This document shows, piece after piece, positions 20,401 through 32,351 of a stretch of DNA of 64,000 nucleotides. Origin of the DNA: Mucor racemosus (lineage: Eukaryota; Mucoromycota; Mucoromycetes; Mucorales; Mucoraceae). The notes beneath the pieces are model-generated. The model was not told the origin of the DNA. It searched no databases and saw nothing but the letters and a program-made list of their open reading frames with translations. Position numbers and translations under genes: made by a program. The stretch covers positions 5,001 through 69,000 of the forward strand of contig JAPEHQ010000019.1 in assembly GCA_027405735.1 (NCBI GenBank), read 5' to 3'. Each line of letters opens with the position of its first letter. Within the stretch, counting starts at the first letter, position 1.

Positions 20401-21422
20401 GGTGAAACTCCCAGATACAATAAATCACAACTCTGACATGCAGTAAATAGAGTAGAAATATATAGACTTATTACACATTATCCATATTTTGAATAAAGAA
20501 GGATTTAAATTATATCTTTTTCGAAGCTTTTTATTTTACATTTTACTGCAATGTTTACACAATCAGATCAAGTTCTATTGCCTGTTTGTGAATGATAATT
20601 TATTTGATTTTGTCTGCAGTAAATAACGATGTTATTTAGTAAAATAAAAAATATAAAAATAAAAGCAATAGAAATACAATTGTTATATCAAAAGATACTA
20701 ATATAAAAATACTCTACTAAAAGATACATTTTATTAATTTATTGATGCTTCATATTATATGTTTTCTAGATAACTATATGATTATTAATATTATTAATGG
20801 ATTGCCGGGTATTGAGATACTTGATATAATTTGGGAACAAATCATATACAATGGAATTTGTGGAATTGGGAATCTGTGATTGTATCATTTGGATAAGACC
20901 TAGGAATGCCTATGTTTTATAGTTGCCAAGTGTTCCTGAATGTTTCTGATGGTCGCTGTTAATGCTAGTGGTTATGTATGACATTTAATATGAGTTACTA
21001 AATGTCATGTCATGTTGGATCTTCATAGTTGTTCCTGGATTTCTACATCTGGGTAAACTTCTGATATATCAACAATTATAATCAGCTAAAGTTTTTATTA
21101 TTACAAAAGATTTTTGAAGATTTAAAATAATTGAAAAAGTATGAGGGTATTTATAGTGACTTGGAGAACTTGGATACCATCAGACTTAAATGGATTTATA
21201 CTTAGTAATCTTATAGTTTTGAGTACATTGTTATTGATTTACTATTTTAAGGATAAATCATGTAGAGCATTGGCCATGAGGAATTTGATGTCAAATATGA
21301 TAACATCGACCTTTTGGGAAATGGTTGTTTATTATTATTATATCTATTTTATGTAACCTCAGATTAAGGGGTAGTTTTTATATGCTTGAATCTTATTTGA
21401 ATTGATAGTGCAACTTCAATAC
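20401..21422. other. intergenic, no gene supported
   Basis: AT-rich sequence. A 71-codon frame at 21141-21356 (MRVFIVTWRTWIPSDLNGF..) has an ATG and hydrophobic content but no relatives in the window. A stem gacattta..taaatgtc lies at about 20980-21007. Nothing else stands out. Confidence 0.5.
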
Positions 21423-23385
21423 TTGACTAAAGTTAAACTCTTTATCTGACAGACTTGATTAACATAATTTAATATATTTAGAAAAGGTTACACTCCATAA
21501 GTTAAAACGGATTTTGTATTTTGTTCTTTAGGTATCCGGTCGAGCAATATTTAAATTTTCAAAAAATTGAATTTTCATAGTTTTCAATCTTCAACACCGG
21601 AGCGTGCTCTCTTTTTTATAACTAACCTCATATTAAACATTTTTAGGATATACTTTAGGCACTACTAAACAGATATGAATTGGTTGCATTATGCTACCTA
21701 TCCCTAAATTTATTTTATATCTCACACAAGACTCAAAAACGCGTAAAATTCACTGCTTTTTCTTTAAAAACTGGGTCTCACTTTTCATCCCTGCTCTACT
21801 TTTTTTTTACTAAATAACACCAAGAAAAAATTATATGCCAATGTACCTGAGATGTTTAACTTTAATTCAAAAATAAGTATCCGGAAATATCCTACTTTTT
21901 GCAGTTGGTATTAATTTTTCAATGTTAAGGTTTCAGATTTTTTACGCGTATTTTACTGCTAATGTATTGAAAATTTTGAGACTTCATATCTCCAGAAAAA
22001 ATTAAGCTATACTACCACCTTTCAATAATAAAATTTACTTGTTTTAAAGCGCTCTATAACATATTTGAATATAAAAAAATTCTGAGCACTTTTATTTTTT
22101 TTTCATTTTTTTGGGCATTTCTATAGTAGGTTTCAACATATTGGTTAAATTGAGCAACATTTTTTTTGCATTCATGTCATCCAGCTCATTGAGCTCTCTC
22201 AGATCCAATTTAGAGTTTTTTAAAATATTGATTTTTCGTGGAGATATCCTCAAAAATGTATACAAAAAGGTACCTCCATTTCTGGCGTCCATTTTCCCCT
22301 TGTATACCCTCATCCCAAATTCTGAAACAGAAAAAAATTTAGACAAAAATGTTGTTTCCTCTACGAATAATGCAGCTACAAGATTTTGCAATAGCTCAAT
22401 TGATAGATAATTTTTTTGCGCATTATTTCAGTTTATTATATTTTAAATATGCTTATAAAAAGTGACGTGTATCTTCAAAAAACCTCCAAAATTTCAATTG
22501 CATTTTGCGCAAAATTTTACGTGAAAATTTTTTTCAAATTTTATATAGATGGATGCAGAATTTAAAGCTGTACAAAAGCCATTTAATACGCTAAGTCTAC
22601 TTACTTTGCAGTTCATGAGCATTTAAACAATTTTGTTTTTTGAATCATTTTTGATCGTTTTTTTTCGAATTGATTTTGGAGCCCCGTTACTATAGGGTTT
22701 AAGCTGTGATAAGAACTATTATTTTGATTATCTCGACGAAAAATCAATATTTTTTGCCGAAACAAAAATTACAGAGTAGCGTACAGTTAGACCTACCTGT
22801 TGAATACAAAAAATTAAGCCTCAATATAGATGCTCGATTTTTAATAATTAATTATAGGTCATTTTTGGTCATTTTTGGTCAGTATCTAGTATTAATATTT
22901 CTATTTTCCGAGAGATATCAATGGATTATGGAGTAAATTTACATGTCTAAAGATTTTACGTGGCTCAATTTAATATTGGGCAAAACATTCGAAACCATTT
23001 AAAAACAATCTGAACCCTACTTTTTATAACTGTGGTTAAACTATTTTGTATCAATTGTTTCAGATATTCTTTGAGAATTTTATAAAATCAAATAATGGTT
23101 TAAAATTAAATTTTGAAGTTATACTTAATGCACAGTAGATTTAGGAATAACATATCTTGATTTCATTAGCCAACAGCTGTTTTTGAAGGTTTTTTGGACA
23201 CGTTTTTTGGAAGAAAAAGTCTTATCTTCTGCTCAAAAGAAATTTAGTCACTGGAGAAATGCTTGAAATCAATGAATATTAATCCAAATACACTACAAGT
23301 TTCAAAATATATACTACAGATGTAACAGTATCCATTGGTATAATTTTAATATCCCACTGATTTGCTGGTTAATCGTAGGAATCAA
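21423..23385 (+). repeat. spacer-like repeat, copy 2 (longest copy)
   Basis: Begins gactaaagttaaactcttta, shared with copy 3, and ends gctggttaatcgtaggaat, shared with copy 5. About 200 bp further on lies an 18S rRNA fragment in the same orientation. Confidence 0.8.
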
Positions 23386-23587
23386 GCGCTTAATTTTTTC
23401 TAATAGGTTTTATGGCTCAGCGGACCATTTGAAATTGGAAATAGCGCTAAATTAGCCAAAACAGCATATATGACAATGACAACTACCCAACTACCGAAAT
23501 TAATAAGTAAACATCCTATGTATGCATAATTAAAAATGTTTATTTAAGTAACTGCAAGCAAATATGTACTAAAAAATATGAATATAC

Positions 23588-23790
23588 TGTATACGTGACA
23601 TATTCATTATTACACTTGGATAAGCATAGGAATTCTAGAGCTAATACATGCCAAAAAACCCTGACTTACGAAAGGGTGCACTTATTAGATAAACCCTTAA
23701 AGCCAACGCTGGGTAAAAATCAGTTTTCCGCTTAGTGATTCATAATAATTTAGCGTACCGCATAATCTTGTTGTGTTAGTAATTTTCCAC
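23588..23790 (+). rRNA. 18S rRNA fragment, diverged (relic)
   Basis: Contains acgtgacatattc, ggaattctagagctaatacatgc, split by a few changes from the eukaryotic consensus (CTTGGATAACCGTGGTAATT here reads cttggataagcataggaatt), then aaccctgacttacgaaaggg, gtgcacttattagataaa and gtgattcataataattta. This is about bases 120-330 of fungal 18S. Substitutions in invariant positions and small indels show it is not functional. The first 100 or so bases of 18S are missing. Confidence 0.85.
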
Positions 23791-23956
23791 TGCTCCTTGC
23801 CTGTAAAAAATATAATGCGTATAGACATCATAACCATATCAGTGTTTGTATATTAAGTGAAATAGAACATTAAGGCTTTAAAAGTCCTACTTTTTTTTCA
23901 TTAACTATAAAAATTCAGATTTAACTTGGTTATAAATATCAGTGCTTATTTATTAG

Positions 23957-23989
23957 AAAACATTAAGGCTTTAAAAGCCTTAATGTTTT
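23957..23989. repeat. perfect 33-nt palindrome
   Basis: Arms of 16 nt around a single A: AAAACATTAAGGCTTT at 23957-23972 and its complement at 23974-23989. A half copy (aacattaaggctttaaaag) lies at about 23869. It could be a hairpin terminator or a transposon end; no gene end is adjacent. Confidence 0.7.
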
Positions 23990-24297
23990 GTTCAGTCCAC
24001 AAAAAAATATAGTGTATATAGATATTATTACTTTATTAGAGTTTGTATACACTCTTTTCAGGCACACCCTACTTTTTCAATTTGACACACCTTTGTCACA
24101 CATTATTTGCACTCGCTGTATAATAGGAGATGTCTATTGATTCTGAAAAAAAACTGTCCAATAAAAGTAATAAATATTGACGTCTCCAGATCATAATAGG
24201 AATAAACGAATATACTTTAGGATTTACTATCAAAAAGTGGTAGATACTGTATATTTCAAATAATTTATATTAATTACCCGACTAAGTTTATTTAATA

Positions 24298-25830
24298 CTA
24301 ATACAGAAATGAATATTTAAAAGTGAATAAAAGAAACATTAAAAAAAAACTATTTTTACGTTCAATTTCAGCAACCCGTTCGAGCATTTCTTTTATTGCT
24401 AATCTCATCACAAAAACTATTTTTAACAATGACAATAATTTAGATCGAAATAAGAATGAACGTTCTGGGTGATTAATTGCCTTATTTCTTTGAATTATCT
24501 TCACATATCCCATTGGATTTGAAAGTTGTAGTGGCGTACATTTTAATCTAGACAACAACAAACTATGAATTTTACATTTTCTCTGCAAATTAGGGTATTG
24601 TCCAACAAGATTTTCAAACATAGAACTTAAAATTTCAAGGCATTTTTTTCCTGAATTCAGTTATTAGTTCAATATGCAGTTTCCAGTCAAATCCAAACTT
24701 ACCATCTTCATTCATTGCCTTGGTATTATTACAGCAGCTTTTGGCTGCCTCCGCCATACCATACTCCAGTTCCTCAAAAGACATAATCATATCTGGAATT
24801 TGTCCAGAAAGTTGCTTCTCCATAGCTACATCTGCTGCAATTTTTCGTCTCTTATTAGCTATTTGTTGACTACCTATTGACTGTAACTCGGTACGAAACT
24901 TCAATTTGCTACTATCAAATGCTGTTCCAACAAAATGCTACACTCGGTTATAAATGTCTTTCTCTCTGATCAGACAATGGAAGATATTTCGATTTCAATA
25001 AAGAAATTACTGATTGAATAGAAGACTTTAGCCAATATAATTGTGGTTCTTTATCTATATCAATAATAGTGCTTTCCGTACAATGAAATATCTGATTTAA
25101 ATCATCCGTCTCTGGAATATTATTTATATAGCTCTGCATATCCGCTGGTAAATTTGGATATTTTATCTCTTCACAATACGTTTTCAGTTCCTGAATTTCT
25201 TCCTCTGTGAAGTATTCCACCCAATGTTTATCTTCTAAATCCAACACAACAAACAAAGATGAACTATGAATAAATTAAATTAAATTTAATCAACAGATAT
25301 ATAATAGTTAACTTACTGCTCATATAACAAATCTACTACTTGCTGTCGCATCACATCATCCTCTACATATTGTTTTGTTGTATGCAGTTCCCATTTTCCT
25401 TCATTTATCATTTTATCATATCGCATACAAATTTAAAGCTGCAATTTTTTTCATTTTTGAAACAGGAGTTCCTAAGAATGATTTATTGGCAATGATGATA
25501 ACCTTTCTTCTTCAGTTAAAGCTGAAAATGAAAATTCAGAAGGAGTTGGTGATGAATTGAAAACATCAATTTCTCGTTCAATTAAAAACCAACTAGTCAT
25601 CTTTTGTGTTCTTAAGTGTAACCTAGCTCTTCGGCAAGGGAGGTAACATAGCGGATCCAATAGCGTCTGATTACTGAACTTGATTCATCCAGAACAACAA
25701 CAGAAGCAATAATATAATCCTTTGCATAAATCACAAAGTTATACCAACAGATATCTTTAGAATCATCCGTAATACGATCACAAATGTTCTTGATTGCTAT
25801 AAATACAAAATGTTAGAAAAATTCTCAATA
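24298..25830 (-). pseudogene. family C copy C3, frameshifted
   Basis: Read leftward from about 25830: WYNFVIYAKDYIIASVVVLDE and SSVIRRYWIRYV match exon 2 of C1, followed by several stops. 25256-24948 carries VVLDLEDKHWVEYFTEEEI and PQLYWLKSSIQSVI. After a shift, 24950-24635 carries VWHFVGTAFDSSKLKF and QIPDMIMSFEELEYGMAEAAK. After another shift, 24621-24298 carries LLLSRLKCTPLQLSNPMGYV. The exon order is that of C1 and the E-A-A-K position is conserved. Its 5' end abuts repeat R copy d. Confidence 0.7.
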
Positions 25831-25852
25831 AAACTCTTTATTATACCTGATC

Positions 25853-26180
25853 TATCAGAAATAGGAATTACCAAATTACCAATTAAAAACATCTGTCAAA
25901 CCATAATGTTCAACATACGAATCAAGCAAGATTACATTTCACGCGTTTATTATTATGTTACTATTGAATCATAGAAGCATGATTCCAATATTCCCACAAA
26001 AACATACCTTATTATATCCATACACATTAATAATCATTTCTATTGCCACATCTAATGGACCGGGGTCCATTAGATCTTATCACACAATTTCAATAACTAT
26101 ATAAACCCATATTTATTTTATTCTAATAAACGGTACTTTTTTACGTTGATTTTAATTTACAAAGTCTCGATGAAGTAATA
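25853..26180 (+). repeat. repeat R copy d (LTR-like)
   Basis: Starts TGATCTATCAGAAATAGG. Contains catctaatggaccggggtcc/attag, a TATA-like actatataaaccc and tctaataaacggtac, and ends ttacaaagtctcgatgaag. It has the parts seen separately in copies a and b, so is probably the most complete. Confidence 0.6.
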
Positions 26181-26354
26181 CCATTTTTATCAACAACAGA
26201 ATCAAAAGTGGAAGTAATAAGTGAAGACATTTAAAGTTAAAGATGTTAGTATAAAAAAAGTGTAAAGAAAAAAGAAAACAAGACCTCCTCCCAAACAATA
26301 ACGTCATATAACAACATTTAAAAGAAACAACGAAAAAATTTTTCCATCTTTATC

Positions 26355-27540
26355 TAGCGATCTCAATCGAGCTGTGCAAGCATAAGCAAGGGAGTGAGCC
26401 CTGTGCTTGGGCTCCCTTGGATTGCGCTTTTTTCAGGTTATTAATTATTTTGGCTTGCTTGATTAAATTTTTTAGCAATTTCATGCTTGGCGCTCGACGA
26501 AAACATTGAAAGCTTGCTTGTATGCTTGCTCGAATTGCTTCAGATTAAAATGGGCTTGCTTGCGTGTACACCTGCTTGCTTGCTTGCGTGTACACCTGAT
26601 TGCTTGCCTGCTTTCAAATCAAGTAAGTGTTTAGGATATAGACTAGACTGGGTACATGCATTACTAGTAGAAGTGCTCAAAGGGTTATTTAGACATGATT
26701 ATCAGCATAGAATGATGAGTATGAGGTGATAATGATATATTGCAATTTTATTTTATTTAGTTATGTTACATCTAGTCTATGATGAAATAGTGTAGCCTGA
26801 GATTCTGAAGTTGGGCCAATCATGAACTCGTTTCTAGGAATTGAATTCTTCTATTCCATTTGTATAAACATTCACTGCTTTAAGTTAATCAAGCATGAAT
26901 ATTCTATATACTTAACTTGGTCATATCATACTAAACTTGCTCTGGCCAACCTATTATATTATCATGTTGTAATCAACTAGTTTCTCAAGATAATTAAATT
27001 ATTCTTTCATACATTCTGTATTGTAGGCTCTATATCCGCACTTCCAGAACATATAAATACTCTGAATCCTGATGTCTTTCGAGAGAGATTTATTATCTTT
27101 TTTACCTGCAATATGCTCAATAAATATATCTAGTTTTAACTTTATTTTCTAGTTATTCATTGTGTATATTAAACAGTAGGCAAGTATGTAACACAGGGAA
27201 AATTTATTCAATTTACGTAATTTTAACTTTAAAAATATCAAAACTCATCATATTTTGAACCAATATCACGCTGGAAATATATAGCACCATGCTTGCGCTT
27301 GCACTCGGATTTGCTCCCTTGCTTACAGTATATGCTCGTGCTCGACTTGCTTGACTTTTCGAAAAATTAGATGATGCTTGATTTATGCTTGCTTTCAAAA
27401 CTAAAGATACTCAATATGCAACTGCTCGACGAGCCGTTGCTTAGGCTTGGGAGTGCTTGACTAACTTTCAAATATTTTAGACTCGGCAAATGCTTGCTCA
27501 AATCGCTTGCGCTCGCTTGGGCTCGGTCATTTTGCGAACG
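26355..27540 (-). repeat. AAGC-rich dispersed repeat, reverse copy, split by a solo LTR
   Basis: Read leftward from 27540: gttcgcaaaatgaccgagcc, many AAGC/GAGC motifs, tgatttgaaagcaggc, and near the other end aagcacagggctcactcc. About 635 bp without the inserted LTR. Related copies: 30975-31605 and 38997-39595. Confidence 0.75.
26628..27175 (+). mobile_element. solo LTR (548 bp) nested in the AAGC-rich repeat
   Basis: Ends TGTTTAGGAT and TATTAAACA give short inverted termini TGTTTA/TAAACA of LTR type. It is flanked by gtaag (26623-26627) and gtagg (27176-27180), a 5-bp duplication with one change. The other AAGC-rich copies show the empty site (caagtaagcaagcatgcaac in reverse at about 39345). 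It has catataaata at about 27049 and caataaata at about 27118, plausible TATA and polyadenylation signals. No internal retroelement genes are present, so it is a recombination product. The strand is set from these signals. Confidence 0.85.
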
Positions 27541-27782
27541 CTATCTTTATCCCACTTTCGCTTTATAATCTTTATGCTTACGGCAAGCCGCCATTGCCTC
27601 CTGCTGAGTCTGATCCCTCTGGTACATGCAAACCGATTAAGCGAAGATTTTTTGGGATGGTAATACTTACCTCACATGGGTTAGGTGTTGCTATAGCTTG
27701 AGAGACGGGTGTATTTTGTTGTGATTTTTCTCGTTTTGCAACATTCTACCTTTCATAAAATGCAAATGAAAATATAAAAACT

Positions 27783-28200
27783 TTGCTAACTGTTTTATTC
27801 TAACATATAATATACGATATGCTAGAAAAATTAAAAGTAATAAAACAAAGTAAAGACTTGATATATGTTAGCTTTCCAACTGTGGGTCAAACTAAGAGAT
27901 TAAAACTAAACTGGCCCTTATTCTTTTCTTCATGAGATGGGGTTTATACGCTAATAAATGACATGTTCGTAGATAAGGAATGCTCGAAATGACAGTATAA
28001 ATTACTAGATAAAGCATTCATTAATACACTGTATTTATACAGGCTATTAGTTGATATGCTTCATTCTTCATAGATCTCGGAACCATAGTTATGTCGATAT
28101 AGTAGAATTATTCCGGTAACCGAGCTTACATAATGAGATTCATAGAGTGTAACAAATGTAGTGTGTATAGATAGTAGAAGGCGATAATTATACAACACTA
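27783..28200 (+). repeat. repeat D, longest copy
   Basis: Starts TGTTTTATTCTAACATATAA and ends gtgtgtatagatagtagaag/gcgataattatac. It contains a 130-bp stretch (tacaggctattagttgatat to cttacataatgagattcat) that recurs at 40205-40340 but is absent from the 13.1 and 42.7 kb copies. Confidence 0.65.
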
Positions 28201-28328
28201 ACCATCTTTTCTCCACATCAAAAGACCAAGCTTTTTTGTTACTGAACATGATAGAATAGAAATCAATCAATAATATAATCAAGATATATATATATAATTT
28301 CTTAACATACTAAACGTTGATTGATAAA

Positions 28329-28515
28329 TGTCTTTTGAAAAAAAACAGTTTAATGTCGAATAAGATGACTTTATGAAAGACAATGACGTTGTATCAGATG
28401 TAGAGGCTCAAATAACTAACGATAATGAGGAGAATTTTGATGATGACAATTTCAAAACGAAAAACGAAGCACAAATGATTTTGACACAACTTTTAAAGGA
28501 CTTTCACCCTACTGG
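28329..28515 (+). pseudogene. family B fragment B6
   Basis: ATG at 28329 (MSFEKKQFNVE) then a stop. The frame continues as DDFMKDNDVVSDVEAQITND and DNFKTKNEAQMILTQLLKD, matching B1. It ends abruptly at FHPTGF. Only the N-terminal quarter is left. Confidence 0.6.
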
Positions 28516-28714
28516 TTTCATAGGCAGCAGTTCAATGTCATAGAATACACGAGCTTTCTTTCTGAAGAAGTGTACTTTGATGATAACTTATGATACCACA
28601 AAGCACCTTTTTTTTTAGAAAAATAAAAAAATATAAAACTAAACAACAAACGTAATGCTTTTAATCACTTAATACTACCACTGTCTGCTGATCGAACACA
28701 CAACACACCTCACT

Positions 28715-28950
28715 TCAACAATAAATTTAATGGTTATCAGATTACATCACAAACGGCAACTAAAACGATTGCAGTAACTGAATTTGATAAATCTGATAAT
28801 AAAAGTAATGTTTTTCCTGAAAACGAATACGAACTTCAGATAGTGAAGCCCAAGACAAATTCAAAAAACCACAATTATAGACAGAGAGACAGAGTATATA
28901 AAAAAACAAGAGATTAAATCCTTTTTCAGAAAATTAAATAGACATATTAT
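28715..28950 (+). pseudogene. family A C-terminal fragment A6
   Basis: A Thr-rich stretch followed by RIRTSDSEAQDKFKKP and a nearby YIKKQEI segment match the basic tail of A1 (LKRVHSSDSEAQKK, WIKKQRK). The folded domain is absent. It stands beside the B6 fragment, so a decayed A/B unit once lay here. Confidence 0.45.
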
Positions 28951-29360
28951 AATTCTATTTAGTTTTTCATTTTTGTTATTTTATATAAAAAAAGGGTAAA
29001 TTGTGCAATCCAAAAAAAAAAGGATTGCAACAAATTACACCTCTTTCAAGCAGCGACAATTACATTGTTACATGATATTGAAAATGAATCATTCCGCTTA
29101 CAATCCTACAAGTAACAGTGTAACCATCCCATAAAAACCGGAGGCCGTAACGTGATTTAAACGGTGCTCATCGTTTTAAAAAAAATGAGGGAGGCATTGT
29201 AACAGAGGGAACAGGTGAGTTTTGTAGGGCGAAAGAGGATAACAGTATAAAAATTTGTTTCGATGGTTTTATAAACCACTAGCAATTTGTTGCGTGATAA
29301 CGCGGATTACAACAAAGCTTTTTTCGTGTCTTCTTTTTTATCTCAATCAACACCACTGAA
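28951..29360. other. intergenic upstream of C2
   Basis: Poly-A runs and a partial inverted match (agtttttcatttttgttat; ttgcaacaaattacac). The last 150 bp before C2 should hold its promoter. No gene supported. Confidence 0.5.
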
Positions 29361-30814
29361 AATGTTTTCAAAAATTAACAAAGAAGGTAAAGATCAATCA
29401 TAATATTTAAAAATTAAGAGGCTACGCTGATCAGTACGCGATTTAGTGATCTACAAATATCTAGAAGAATTAAAAATGAGCAAAACGTCGTTTTATGAAC
29501 GGATTTTGTCATTACAGCAAAAAAAGAAATTTTGGCGTCTTTTGATAAGATTGAAAATGAAAGAATTATAAAAAGTCAATAGATCAAATAACTAAGGAGT
29601 TTAACGTAGTACTGTATAAAAAGACCAAGACAATTGGCACATTATTGATAAAGCCAGATTAATTACAATGCCAACGATCACTACCACAACTGCATTAAGC
29701 GATACAACCACAACCACATCCAATTCAATGAAGTCATCTTTATTAGGCACATATTTACAAAATGACAAAAAGAAGGCCGTCATAAATATATATAGTAAAA
29801 TGGAAAATAATAAAAAATGGAAACTAGGCTCTGGCCGTTATGTAGAAGACGTAATGCAACAATTAGTTGAATGTCTAGATTTTGAATGGTAAGTTTAATG
29901 GGATAACATTTATTCAATTTAATAAACTAATGAAAATATATTGCTTATATTCCTTGTTGCAACGTTGCTTTGGACATTAGCAATGAAAATTGGGGAGAAG
30001 GTTATTTCACTGAAAGTGAAATTGAAGAAATAAAAGAGCACTTAAAAATCGATTACCATCAATTCTCTGCACAAATGGTACAATTTCTGAATGATATACT
30101 ACCCAAATCAAATAATACTGATGAAGTGTTTGATTATATGCAAAACCAAAATGTTAACCCAAAAACTGATCCTGATCTCTACTGGTTAAAAACTAATATT
30201 GAATCAATTGCTTGCATGTTCATCTCAAACTATCTTCCAATTACTGATCAGAACGAGAGAGATTTGATGCGTCGTCTATAGATGTTTATTGATACTGCAT
30301 TTGATTCTAGCATTCTCAAATCCAGAAATAAAAACCCCTGCTATGCTACCAAGGTCATGAAAAACAATAAACGAAAAATTTCAGCAGTGGAGAAAATAGA
30401 AGAACAATTACACCCTCAAATCTCTGATATGTTTATGTTTTATCAAATTCTAGAATTTGGAATGGCAGAGGTGACTGAAGAAGAAGCCAATACAAAGAAG
30501 CTGAATGAAGGAGGAACTAAATGTGAAGAAATGATGAACGCCATGTTTATGAATTTGGTCAATCTACATCCATCCTAACAACATGAAATGTCGATTACTG
30601 GTTTTCTTATTTCAAACTTAAAATTAACACCAATGGGACTATCCAATCCTTTTGGATATGTCAAAATCATCAAAAAAGGCAAACCTTTATATTTCCCAGA
30701 ACATTCCATATCATTCAGTGTTAGATTATTCCCTCTTTTAAAGTTGATTTGGGTCAGCAAGTCGATGATCATGGAAGCTATATTAAAGCAAGTTCTTTTG
30801 AACCCATATACTTA
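29361..30814 (+). pseudogene. family C copy C2, stops and shifts
   Basis: ATG at 29361 (MFSKINKE) followed by a GTAAAG donor at the same place as intron 1 of C1. The exon 2 remnant has several stops (KEILASFDKIENERIIK, then frame changes; intact again from 29668 with a Thr-rich stretch and KWKLGSGRYVEDVMQQLVE). Intron 2 (GTAAGT at 29889) is retained. Exon 3 runs LDISNENWGEGYFTESEI, DLYWLKTNIESIA, then TAG at 30279 where C1 and C3 have Trp, FIDTAFDSS, SDMFMFYQILEFGMAEVTEE, TAA at about 30577, and NPFGYVKII. The E-V-A-K of C1 is changed to E-V-T-E, so any active site is also lost. Confidence 0.75.
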
Positions 30815-30974
30815 AATCATCTTCTTATCCCTATACAGTGGTTGCGCTATATAAGGCTTTACCAAAACAAACTTAGCTTTATACAAAGCGACACGTGATC
30901 AAAATTTTAGTATTTACATAATAATCTTTTTTTAAATTTCAATTTTTGTCATAACTGTTATGTACCAATAGCTA

Positions 30975-31605
30975 ACATTCGCAAAACGACCGAGCCCAAG
31001 CGAGCGCAAGCAATTTCAGCAAGCATTTGCCGAGGCTAAAATATAAGCAAGCAAGCAGAAATTAAGCATTATCTAATTTTTTAAAAAGTCGAGCAAGTCG
31101 AGCACGAGCATATAAGCAAGTGGGCATATAAGCAAGCAAGCATATACGCAAGCGAGCATATAAGCAAGCGAGCATATAAGCAAGCGAGCATATAAGCAAG
31201 CGAGCAAATCCGAGTGCAAGAGCAAGCATGATGCTATATATTTTCAGCGTGATATTGGTTCAAAATGTAATGAATTTTGACATTTTTAAAGTTAAAATTA
31301 CGTAAATTGAATACATTTTCCCTGCGTTACATCCTTTCTTACTTGATTTGAAAGCAGACAAGCAAGCAGGTTTACATGCAAGCTGGTTTACACGCAAGCA
31401 AGTTTATTTCAAGTTGAAGCAATTCGAGCAAGAATACAAGCAAGCCTTCAATGGTTTTATCGAGCGCCAAGCAGAAAATTGCTAATAAATATTTAATCAA
31501 GCAAGCCAAAGCAATTGATAACCTGAAAAAAACGCAATTCAAGCGAGCCCTAGCATAGGGCTTGCTCGCTTGCTTCTCCTCGCACTGCTCGATTGCAATC
31601 ACCAC
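30975..31605 (+). repeat. AAGC-rich dispersed repeat, forward copy
   Basis: Starts ttcgcaaaacgaccgagccc. Contains a tandem stretch at 31105-31208 of about six 16-bp units (gcatataagcaagcga); the 39 kb copy has one. Near its end is a hairpin aagcgagccctagcatagggcttgctcgctt written here in parts: aagcgagccct, agcat, agggcttgctcgctt. No coding frame is credible. Confidence 0.75.
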
Positions 31606-32351
31606 CTATAACCGAGGTCTATTAGGTATTTTAGCTATGTTTTACATGTTTAGACTGCAAGGAGCAACTATTAATAAATGTAATAGTAATATATTTATAT
31701 TAAAAAGAAGTTAAGTTTATTACTGAAGTATATATGACCTTATATACTCCTAACTAGTAATGACTAAATACCGAACAGATCTATCGAGCCGAACAAGCTG
31801 AAATGCACGTGTTATATATCTCGTGAGGAGCTTAATATATTCACCATGACTATTTTTTACTAGGAATGACACTTGGCATTTTAGAATTTGTCGCATAGTG
31901 TAGTGGTTTTTATATCAATCTTGTTAACCCGATATCCCGAGTTCGGCTCTCAGCTGTTGCACTTTTGTCTCTTGCTAAGTTAATTTTTCTTTTCCTGAAA
32001 AACATAACTCGAATCGCATAATTTAGGGACAATGACGATTAATGGAGATATTTTTATTGGTTTCGTTTTTAATACAAAAAAATATTTTTTGTTAATGTTC
32101 ACGAGGAGCAAAATACTCGCAAAGATCAGATTGCTTTAATATTTCTAGATCTTCAGATGATGTCTAAGATTAAGCTGACTGCCAAACAAAATTGATATTT
32201 GTAGTTTACTATACTACATATTCGAATAATGGGGATTGATGAGATGACAATGTACTAAAGGATGATCTGTGCACCCCGACATAACAGGTATAAAAAATAG
32301 TTTTAATACATAAATTGGACTATTTTATATATCACTGCCACCCGCGTTATA
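31606..32351. other. intergenic between the AAGC repeat and the Tc1 element
   Basis: Contains the tRNA-like sequence at 31889-31961. At 32200-32090, read leftward, a short open stretch LEILKQSDLCEYFAPREH followed by a stop looks like the end of a lost gene. Otherwise nothing seen. Confidence 0.4.
31889..31961 (+). tRNA. tRNA-like relic (Val/Asn-like), not functional
   Basis: TAGTGTAGTGG fits the A box. GAGTTCGGCTC is a degraded B box. The ends TGTCGCA and TGTTGCA pair at six of seven positions. The T-stem pairs at four of five. The anticodon arm does not fold into a standard 5-bp stem (ATATC/GATAT pairs around a 14-nt loop), so the identity is uncertain. It may be a tRNA pseudogene or the head of an old SINE. 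Confidence 0.45.

Noticed and set aside
21141..21356. 71-codon ATG frame with hydrophobic residues
   Set aside because: No relatives in the window, no splice or promoter support, and an AT-rich setting where such frames are common.
31100..31210. CRISPR-like array
   Set aside because: The 16-bp units are contiguous with no spacers, and the host is a eukaryote; it is a tandem expansion in a dispersed repeat.
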